Assembly (NCBI RefSeq): GCF_000718165.1
Contig: NZ_JOEY01000046.1
Coordinates: 1 to 64,000 of the forward strand
Direction: 5' to 3'
DNA length: 64,000 nucleotides
Source: Streptomyces fulvoviolaceus
GTDB taxonomy: Bacteria; Actinomycetota; Actinomycetes; Streptomycetales; Streptomycetaceae
Below are positions 57,671 to 64,000 of the stretch, piece by piece. The stretch's first letter is position 1, and each line of letters opens with the position of its first letter. The notes under the pieces are model-generated. The model did not search any database. It worked only from the letters and a program-made list of their open reading frames with translations, and was not told the origin of the DNA. A program made the translations under genes and the position numbers.

Positions 57671-57727
57671 GACCTGGCATTGGGGCCTGTCCACCGCTCG
57701 TCGGTGGGCAGGCCCCAATGCCAGGTC
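57671..57727. terminator. Bidirectional hairpin terminator
   Basis: GACCTGGCATTGGGGCCTG pairs with CAGGCCCCAATGCCAGGTC, with a further CCACCG/CGGTGG inner stem. It separates the converging FAH and MFS genes. Confidence 0.88.
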
Positions 57728-57739
57728 GGCGCCGGCTCG

Positions 57740-59008
57740 CTAGCGCACCGCGTTGTTGAACTGCGAGGTACGGACGAAGGTCAGGGACACGACGGCCACC
57801 ATCGGCAGCACTGTGACCTGCAGCAGCCCGGCCCGGTCCCAGCCGAAGGAGTCGACCAGGGCGGCGAAGAGCAGGCCCGAGAACGCCGCCGGTCCGTAGT
57901 AGCTGGTGACGAAGAGTCCGGAGGCGCGTCCGATCTGCGCGGGACGGACGGCCCGCTGTATCGCGCTGTTGGTGTTGGGGTAGATGAAGCCCAGGCCGAA
58001 GGCGCCCATAAGGAAGGCGAACACGCACTGCAAGCCGACTCCGGCATGCGTCTCGTAGATGCACGCGCCGATGGCGGAGACGGCCAGCAGGCTCAGGATC
58101 AGCAGGTTGCGCTGGTTGAAGCGGTCGCCGAGCCAGCCGCCGAAGACGGCCGTCATGCCGCCGAAGCCGAGGAAGCTCATGGCCAGTGCGGCCTGTCCGG
58201 AGCTGTAGTGCAGCGAGGTGATGAGGAACGTCGGGTAGAGACCGAGGAACCCGTAGATCGCCACACCGCTGATGACCGAGTGGACGGCCAGCGCGACGGT
58301 GTTGCGGTTGTAGGCGGAGGCCGGCATGTACTCGAAGGTCCTGGTCGAGACGACCTTCTCGGCGGAGTGCTCGGTCAGGCCGCTCTTCACGAGGAACAGG
58401 GAGGCGGCGGCGATCAGCAGCCCGGCTGTGCCGAACAGGTAGAAGGGCGAGTGCCAGGTGCCGTGCATGCTCATGAGCCGGACGCCGATGAGCGGGGCGA
58501 TGAACACGCCGACGGAGTAGCCCATGCCGATGACGCCGAAGGCGAGGCCGCGCCGGTGGGCGAAGAAGGCGCCGATCGCCGCGAAGATGGCGGCGGACTG
58601 CATGCCTTCGCCGAAGCCGGAGACGACCCGGTACAGGGTCATGTCGGCGAAACCGGTGGCCAGGGGCGTGGCCATCGTGCCCAGGGAGTAGATCACGATG
58701 CTGACCAGCAGCACGGTCTTGCGGCGGAAGCGGTCCAGGAGATAGCCCGCGGGCAGGCCGGCCAGGGCCATGCCGAGGGTGAAGTTCGTCGCCAGCAACC
58801 CGCCCTGCTCCAGGGAGAACCCGTACTCCGCACGGATGTTGGGCAGCAGCGGAGGAAAGACCTGGCGGTCCATCGCGTTGACCATGTAGGAGAGGGTCAC
58901 CAGCAGGAAGCCCACGCCGATCATGGTGCGGGAAATGGGGGCACGGCTGCTTTCCTGCGTTTCACTGGCGGGCACCGCGCTGGTGTCGACTTGCGCTGCG
59001 TGAGTCAT
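57740..59008 (-). CDS. MFS transporter (anion/aromatic acid type)
   Basis: 422 residues from ATG 59008, with AGGAG five bases upstream. Twelve hydrophobic segments and the motif RFRRK between segments 2 and 3. N-terminal NAMDRQVFPPLLPNIR (after segment 1) is typical of the anion:cation and sugar-acid symporters. Probably the importer for the regulon's substrate. Its promoter lies in the same divergent region as operator O5, 451 bases away. Confidence 0.84.
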   Translation of the reverse strand: MTHAAQVDTSAVPASETQESSRAPISRTMIGVGFLLVTLSYMVNAMDRQVFPPLLPNIRAEYGFSLEQGGLLATNFTLGMALAGLPAGYLLDRFRRKTVLLVSIVIYSLGTMATPLATGFADMTLYRVVSGFGEGMQSAAIFAAIGAFFAHRRGLAFGVIGMGYSVGVFIAPLIGVRLMSMHGTWHSPFYLFGTAGLLIAAASLFLVKSGLTEHSAEKVVSTRTFEYMPASAYNRNTVALAVHSVISGVAIYGFLGLYPTFLITSLHYSSGQAALAMSFLGFGGMTAVFGGWLGDRFNQRNLLILSLLAVSAIGACIYETHAGVGLQCVFAFLMGAFGLGFIYPNTNSAIQRAVRPAQIGRASGLFVTSYYGPAAFSGLLFAALVDSFGWDRAGLLQVTVLPMVAVVSLTFVRTSQFNNAVR

Positions 59009-59753
59009 AGCGGCTCCTGAGGAGGAATGGGCCACGGCAGGCCGCGGCGGATCCATCGCCGGCACGGGGACGTACGGGCGATGACGAGAAGCGGTGAGCT
59101 GAACACGGACTCGAGTCGACGACGGAAATGTCGTCGGCGACTGGCGGAATGCGGGCGACGGGCTGCCGCACGGTCGGACACCGCATGCGGAATTCAGCCG
59201 TATATCGCCCGTCGGGGACGTCCGTGGCTATGGCGTCTTCGACAGCCGGACCCCGTGCGGACACTTGTCGGTCAGACGGGCGGCGCTGGCAGAAACCATG
59301 AGGGGGAAGTCTCCGGCGCGTCAAGATGTGAACACCGGATTTCTTCGGCGTTCCTTGATTTCCCGTGGCGGCCGGGTTCCTTGGCACCGGGCGGGCCCTG
59401 CCGTGGGGGTGCCGGCGATCGAGTGCACGCCGCACTCTTGACGCGTCGAAACCCTCGAGTGCTATCGTTAGCACCACGTGGCTGTGACAGAGTGATTCGA
59501 CGTGCCCCGGCATCTCGTGACCCGTTCCAGGGACGTCCTGCGGCGCCCGCACCGACCACAAGTCGACGAGCGCCGACCGACACCGACCCGAGCCCAGCGA
59601 CCCCCTCCCTCCCCATCCACGGCGGCCGACGGCCACACGGACAAGCCGGCGGCCGCCCTTCCGGGTGGCGATTCAGACCCGCTCATCGGATGCGACCGGG
59701 CGTGACACCCGGCCGTCCGCCGCGGCCGCACGATTCTGCGAGGACGACCTGCC
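59009..59753. other. 745-base divergent region
   Basis: Between the MFS gene and the 2-hydroxyacid dehydrogenase gene. It contains operator O5 at 59459. No coding frame here resembles a known family. The part from 59475 to 59753 is probably the leader of the dehydrogenase operon, and 59009-59458 the leader of the MFS gene. Confidence 0.45.
59459..59474. promoter_or_regulatory. LacI-type operator O5 (dehydrogenase operon)
   Basis: GTGCTATCGTTAGCAC, one change from the perfect palindrome at 56816. Lies 280 bases before the dehydrogenase ATG. Confidence 0.8.
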
Positions 59754-60758
59754 ATGAACCCACCGAGCCGCCCAGGCACCGTGCTGCTCACCGACTACGC
59801 CTGGCCCGACGACTCCGTCGAGCGATCGGTCATCGAGGAGGCGGGCCACACCCTGGTGACCGGCCCCGCCGATCCCGCCTCCGCCGAGGCCATCGAGGAA
59901 CTGGTGGCCGAGCACCGGCCCGCCGGGATCCTGACCTGCTGGGCCCCCGTCTCCGCCACCGCGATCGGCACCTCACCGGATCTGCGGGTCGTGGCCAGGC
60001 TCGGGGTCGGGCTCGACAACATCGCCGTGGACGCCGCCACCGAGCGTGGCGTGTGGGTCACCAACGTGCCCGACTACTGCGTCGAGGAGGTCTCCGACCA
60101 CGCCGTCGGCATGGTGCTGGCCTGGACGCGGGGCCTGGCCGTGTCCGACCGGGAGGTCCGCGCGGGCCGTTGGGATCCCGCCGGCGCCCGCCTGCGCCGC
60201 CTGTCGACGCTGACCTGCGGGGTCGTCGGATACGGCCGCATCGGACGCGCCACCGTCCGCAAGCTCGGCGCGTTCGGCTGCCGGATCCTCGCCCACGACC
60301 CGTATCCGCCGAAGGATGCCCCCGGAGTGGAGATGGTGGGCCTGGAGGAGCTGCTGCGCCGCAGCGACGTGGTGATCCTCCACGTGCCGCTCACGCCCGG
60401 CACGCAGCACATCATCGGCGCCGAGCAGTTGGCGCTGATGCCACCGGGCGGCCTGCTGGTCAACGTCAGCCGGGGTGGCCTGGTGGACACCGACGCGGTG
60501 GTCAAGGCGCTCGACACCGGGCACCTGGACGGAGCCGCCTTCGACGTCCTGGAGACCGAACCGCACGTCCCCGCCGCACTGTTGGACCAGCCGGGCGCGC
60601 TCCTCACCCCGCACATCGCCTTCTCCTCCGACGCCTCGGTCACGGAACTGCGCCGCCGCGCGGCCGAGGAGGTCGTACGGATCCTGGCGGGCGAGGCGCC
60701 GGCCCACGCCCGCAACACTCCCCGTGGTCTGCCCACCGGGTCGGGGGACCGGCGATGA
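59754..60758 (+). CDS. D-2-hydroxyacid dehydrogenase (CtBP/phosphoglycerate DH type)
   Basis: 334 residues from ATG 59754. NAD motif GYGRIGRA near residue 158, catalytic Arg in VSRGG near 240, Glu in ETEPH near 268 and His in TPHIAF near 287. The relay is complete. It reduces a 2-keto acid (e.g. hydroxypyruvate or an aryl-pyruvate) to a D-2-hydroxyacid, or the reverse. The stop overlaps the kinase ATG as ATGA, so the two products are made together. Confidence 0.87.
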   Translation: MNPPSRPGTVLLTDYAWPDDSVERSVIEEAGHTLVTGPADPASAEAIEELVAEHRPAGILTCWAPVSATAIGTSPDLRVVARLGVGLDNIAVDAATERGVWVTNVPDYCVEEVSDHAVGMVLAWTRGLAVSDREVRAGRWDPAGARLRRLSTLTCGVVGYGRIGRATVRKLGAFGCRILAHDPYPPKDAPGVEMVGLEELLRRSDVVILHVPLTPGTQHIIGAEQLALMPPGGLLVNVSRGGLVDTDAVVKALDTGHLDGAAFDVLETEPHVPAALLDQPGALLTPHIAFSSDASVTELRRRAAEEVVRILAGEAPAHARNTPRGLPTGSGDRR

Positions 60759-61807
60759 GCCGCCCCTCCGCGCAGGCGAGCCCGGAACCCGCGCTGACCG
60801 ACTTCCTGACCGCCCACCAGCTCGCCGGACCCGGGGAAACGGCCCGCTGGACGCCGCTGGCCGGCGGCGTCTCGTCCGACCTGTGGCGAGTGGACCTGCC
60901 GGGACGCTCCCTCTGCGTCAAGCGTGCCCTGGCCAAGTTGAAGGTCGCCGCCGACTGGCAGGCACCGGTGTCGCGCAACGCCTACGAATGGGCGTGGATG
61001 CGGTTCGCGTCCCGGCACCGCCCGGACAGCGTGCCCGAACTGCTGGCCCACGACCCCGAAGCCGGCCTCTTCGCGATGGCGTTCCTGCCACCCGAGCACT
61101 ACCCCGTGTGGAAGACGCGGTTGCTGGACGGCGAGGTGCGGGTGGCGACCGCGGCGGCCGTCGGAGAACTGCTCGGCACCCTGCACTCGGCGAGCGCCGG
61201 CGACGCCGCCCTCGCCGCGGAGTTCGCGACCGACGACAACTTCCACGCGCTGCGCATCGAGCCGTACCTGCTGGCCACCGCCGCCGCGCATCCCGGTCTG
61301 AGCGACATCCTCCGGGGCCTCGCCGACCGCACGGCAACGACGCACCTGGCCCTGGTGCACGGTGACGTCAGCCCCAAGAACATCCTCGTCGGACCGTCCG
61401 GACCCGTACTGCTGGACGCCGAGTGCGCCTGGTACGGAGACCCGGCCTTCGACCTCGCCTTCTGCGTCAACCATCTGCTCCTCAAGAGCCTGGTGGTGCC
61501 GGGAAGCCGCGCCGATCTCCTGCGGTCCGCCCGGGTGTTGGCCGAGGAGTACGTCCGGTGCGTCGACTGGGAGCCCCGGCCGGCCCTCGAGGCGCGGGCC
61601 GCATCGCTGCTGCCGGCGCTGCTGCTCGCGCGCGTGGACGGCAAGTCCCCGGTGGAGTACCTCACGGACGACCGGCACCGGTTGTTCGTACGCACGGTGG
61701 CAGCCGCCCTGCTCCGGGCACCCGCCCCCACCACGGCGGACGTCCTGGACGCCTGGGCGACTGCGCTGGTGGCATCGACCGAGCCCGGCAGCGGCCGGCC
61801 CGACTGA
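60755..61807 (+). CDS. APH-fold kinase (methylthioribose/homoserine kinase-like)
   Basis: 350 residues from ATG 60755. Phosphotransferase (APH) superfamily: HGDVSPKNIL near 209 is the catalytic loop with the Asp base, and DAECAWYGDPAFDL near 227 the Mg-binding loop. Resembles methylthioribose and hydroxyl-kinase relatives. Translationally coupled to the 2-hydroxyacid dehydrogenase, so the substrate may be the hydroxyacid it makes. The phosphorylated acid could feed the enolase paralogue. Confidence 0.8.
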   Translation: MSRPSAQASPEPALTDFLTAHQLAGPGETARWTPLAGGVSSDLWRVDLPGRSLCVKRALAKLKVAADWQAPVSRNAYEWAWMRFASRHRPDSVPELLAHDPEAGLFAMAFLPPEHYPVWKTRLLDGEVRVATAAAVGELLGTLHSASAGDAALAAEFATDDNFHALRIEPYLLATAAAHPGLSDILRGLADRTATTHLALVHGDVSPKNILVGPSGPVLLDAECAWYGDPAFDLAFCVNHLLLKSLVVPGSRADLLRSARVLAEEYVRCVDWEPRPALEARAASLLPALLLARVDGKSPVEYLTDDRHRLFVRTVAAALLRAPAPTTADVLDAWATALVASTEPGSGRPD

Positions 61808-61826
61808 CCCGACCGAGGAGAGACAC

Positions 61827-62357
61827 ATGCGCAGAGTCGTCACCGGCCATGACGAGAACGGCAGGTCGGTCGTCGTCAGCGACGGCCCCGTCCCGCGCAG
61901 CCGGGAGTTCACCAGTCTGCCGGGCTGGGTGTCCCGCCTGCCCTGGGCCACCGAACCCGGCGAGCAGATCGGTCGGACCGGAGAGGATCCCACGCCGAAG
62001 GTCACCAGTCTGCTTCCGGCGCCCGGCGGCACGCGGTTCATCGTGCTGACCTTCCCGCCGGAGACCGCGATGGCCGACCCGGCGTTCGACCCCGTCGCCT
62101 TCGACCGCGAGCAGCGCGCCGACTCGCCCGGTATCGCCGACCTGATCGAGCCCGACGGCATGCACACGACGCCGACCGTGGACTACGGCATCGTGCTGCA
62201 GGGCGAGATCGTCCTCGAACTCGACGACGGCCGTTGCACCCCCCTCTCGGCAGGGGACATCGTGATCCAGAACGGCACCCGCCACGCCTGGCGCAACCGC
62301 AGCGACCAACCCGTCACGATGGCCTTCGTCCTCGTCGGTGCGGAACGCGACAGCTGA
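61827..62357 (+). CDS. Cupin-domain protein
   Basis: 176 residues from ATG 61827 (GAGGAG just before). C-terminal cupin with MHTTPTVDYGIVLQGEI near residue 112 and GDIVIQNGTRHAW near 142; His, His and Glu are available to bind a metal. Third gene of the O5 operon. It could be a small-molecule isomerase, dioxygenase or sensor. The reaction cannot be told. Confidence 0.82.
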   Translation: MRRVVTGHDENGRSVVVSDGPVPRSREFTSLPGWVSRLPWATEPGEQIGRTGEDPTPKVTSLLPAPGGTRFIVLTFPPETAMADPAFDPVAFDREQRADSPGIADLIEPDGMHTTPTVDYGIVLQGEIVLELDDGRCTPLSAGDIVIQNGTRHAWRNRSDQPVTMAFVLVGAERDS

Positions 62358-62545
62358 CTCCAGGGCAGCCGATCCCGGAGGAGGCGCCGCGCTACCCCTT
62401 TCCTGGTCAGCGATCCAGCGCACGTTCCGTGCGCGCCGGGGGCACGGTGAATCTCGGGCGCGCGCCGGAGGTGCTTCTGCCTGCCCTGCCGGGGGCTGAG
62501 GTCGGTCCTGGACGCTGAAGGGGCCCTCCCGGAACGGCTGACCAC

Positions 62546-63235
62546 TTGGCTGTCCGTCAGGGAGGGGCCGAGGCCGTGGATGTACTGCATGAACGCTGTG
62601 CGGGGCGGGAGCGCACGCCCGTCGGTCGGGTCTTCGCCATCCCCGGCGTGGTCCCGGTCCTGGTCGTCGCTCTCCTGTACGTGATGGCGCACAACGTGCT
62701 CTACACCTACATTGCCTCGTTCCTCGTTCCTCGTTCCTCGTTCCTTGTTCCTCGTTCCTTGTTCCTCGCTCCCGTCGGCCTGGGCGGCAAGGTCGGAGCC
62801 GTGCTGCTCGTCTTCGGCGTTGCCTCTCTGGTCAGCATCTGGATCACGGGCGTTCTCATCGACCGCCACCTGCGGCTTCTCATGATCAGCAGTACCGCGC
62901 TCTTCGCGCCGGCGGTGCTCGCGCTCGGCCTGCCGGCCTCCCTTCCCGCCGCCGTCCTCCTCAGTGCGGCGCTGTGGGGACTCGCTTTCGGCGGAGCCGC
63001 GAGCCTGCTGCAGACCGCCTCCTCCGACGCGGCCGGTGACGCCGTGGACTCCGTCCAGCCGGTCATCGTGACGGTCTGGAACATCGGCATCGCCGGCGGC
63101 GGTGTCGTGGGCGGACTCCTCCTGAGCGGGCTCGGGACCTCCTCCCTGGCCTGGGGCCCCTTCGCGCTGCCGGCCGTCGCGCTCGTCATCACCATCGCCG
63201 GACGGCGCCACGCCTTCCCCGCCCACCGCGGGTGA
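62546..63235 (+). pseudogene. MFS transporter, C-terminal half only
   Basis: 229 residues that correspond to the second half (about 6 transmembrane segments) of a drug-efflux-type MFS protein: RTPVGRVFAIPGV, TYIASFL, LINK region absent. No N-terminal half is seen upstream (62358-62545 holds nothing recognisable). A 7-base tandem repeat lies in the first membrane loop and adds about 14 residues. Probably dead, although a stop-free frame remains. Confidence 0.65.
62720..62768. repeat. Heptanucleotide tandem repeat (TTCCTCG)7
   Basis: Seven direct 7-base units, TTCCTCG with two TTCCTTG variants (49 bases), within the MFS fragment. A change of one unit shifts the frame by one base, so unlike the hexamer at 19293 it can act as an on/off switch. 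Confidence 0.9.
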
Positions 63236-63528
63236 TCCGCGGCCACGCCGCGCACGCAGGGCACCACACACCCGAAGGAGATCCATCTGCGCGTTACTGG
63301 GAATTCGACAGGGCCGGCGGCCCCGAGGTACTGCGACTCGCTCAAGGTCCTCGTCAGGAACCGGGTCACGGCGAGGTCCGGCTGAATGTCGAGGCGCTCA
63401 GCTTCAACCGGTCCGACCTGATGTTCCTCGCGGACGGGTACGCCGAGAAGCCCATCCTCCCCTCCCGGTTCGGAAGCGAGGTGTCGGCCGCGCTCCCGCC
63501 TCCCGGTCCCCTCTACGGGTGCTCGTGA
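63236..63528 (+). pseudogene. Quinone oxidoreductase/zinc-MDR N-terminal fragment
   Basis: About 70 residues of a medium-chain reductase: YWEFDRAGGPEVLRL, then EVRLNVEALSFNRSDLMF and the loop YAEKPILPSRFGSEVSA. The rest of the enzyme (cofactor domain) is missing and a stop follows at 63526. Adjacent to the MFS half gene, so this end of the window seems to have decayed. Confidence 0.7.
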
Positions 63529-63537
63529 GGTGACTGT

Positions 63538-64000
63538 TCAGAGCCAGTCACGCCGCTTGAAGATGATGTACAAACTGGTACATACAGCCGCCATTAGCAG
63601 CATTGCGAAAGGGTATCCGAACACCCAGTGCAACTCCGGCATGTGGTCGAAGTTCATGCCGTAGATGGTCCCGACCAGTGTCGGAGCGAACAGGATCGCC
63701 GCCCACGACGAGATCTTCTTGATCTCCTCGTTCTGCTCGAACCCCGCCTCCGCCAACGCCCGCATCTCCGCGTTCTGTTGCTGTGTCACCAGCGTCGCGT
63801 TGACCGTGAGGATGTCGGTCAGGGCCTGGCGGAAGCTGTCGACGCGTTCGCTGGTGTGGGTGACGTGGTCCGCCACGTCCCGTAGGTAGCGCTGGAGTTC
63901 CTCGTCCGTGCCGTACTTGGCGAAGCCGGCCATCAGGGCGTGCAGCATGCCGACGAGGGGGCGGGTCGCGCGCTGGAACTCGACCATTTCGCGGGAGAGT
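63538..64000 (-). CDS. corA: CorA-family Mg2+/Co2+ transporter (partial)
   Basis: The C-terminal 153 or so codons of a CorA-like channel; the 5' part lies outside the window. Two C-terminal membrane helices are separated by the signature YGMNF near 63650-63665, and the N-terminal coiled region (ERVDSFRQALTDILTVNATLV) precedes them. The GMN motif is intact. It imports Mg2+ or Co2+. Its codon use is less GC-rich than the neighbours. Confidence 0.88.
   Translation of the reverse strand, partial: LSREMVEFQRATRPLVGMLHALMAGFAKYGTDEELQRYLRDVADHVTHTSERVDSFRQALTDILTVNATLVTQQQNAEMRALAEAGFEQNEEIKKISSWAAILFAPTLVGTIYGMNFDHMPELHWVFGYPFAMLLMAAVCTSLYIIFKRRDWL

Overview
The window looks like a Streptomyces chromosome segment. 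The DNA is very GC-rich, GTG starts and AGGAGG-type ribosome binding sites are common, many genes overlap by ATGA or GTGA, and several short repeats typical of Streptomyces are present. No rRNA, tRNA, CRISPR array or transposase gene was seen. Most of the content is catabolic: aromatic ring cleavage, sugar acids, glutarate and methylmalonyl-CoA, plus cobalamin supply.

Layout. 1-12.3 kb holds a ring-cleavage cluster. Its first 5.5 kb (ferredoxin end, P450, SDR, amidohydrolase, hydratase, extradiol dioxygenase, SDR) is riddled with clean internal deletions. The rest (CoA-transferase, SDR, two FAH hydrolases, dioxygenase, amidohydrolase, FAD monooxygenase, cyclase) is intact and tightly coupled, with a divergent LysR gene at 12.4 kb. 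13.5-19 kb holds an MFS exporter, a PEP-mutase-family enzyme, a two-component system and a membrane acyltransferase-like protein. 19-23 kb has an idonate/gluconate-type dehydrogenase pair with an IclR regulator, then pobA. 24.3-35.6 kb is a B12 block: cobalamin riboswitch, btuCDF-like transporter, cbiD, NiCoT cobalt transporter, cobH, and the B12-dependent methylmalonyl-CoA mutase genes with meaB.

35.6-37.3 kb holds a serine hydrolase split by a MITE-like element. 37.7-42.5 kb is a probable glutarate operon (Zn-ribbon protein, class III CoA-transferase, glutaryl-CoA dehydrogenase-like enzyme, EtfB, EtfA). 42.7-45.8 kb is a LysR-controlled two-component flavin monooxygenase. A decayed Ser/Thr kinase, an SDR/XRE pair, a 3-hydroxyacyl-CoA dehydrogenase and a second LysR gene follow.

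The most interesting part is 50.4-62.4 kb. A LacI-family gene is surrounded by five 16-bp palindromes of the form GTGCTAWCGWTAGCAC. They lie in front of an enolase-paralogue/extradiol-dioxygenase/CMD/alcohol-dehydrogenase operon, an FMN reductase, lacI itself, an FAH hydrolase, and the divergent MFS transporter and 2-hydroxyacid dehydrogenase/APH-fold kinase/cupin genes. This is probably one regulon for an unknown aromatic or keto-acid substrate that may pass through a phosphorylated intermediate. The enolase paralogue lacks the usual loop histidine, which argues for a non-glycolytic reaction. The window ends with a half MFS transporter carrying a 7-bp repeat tract, a reductase fragment and a partial corA.
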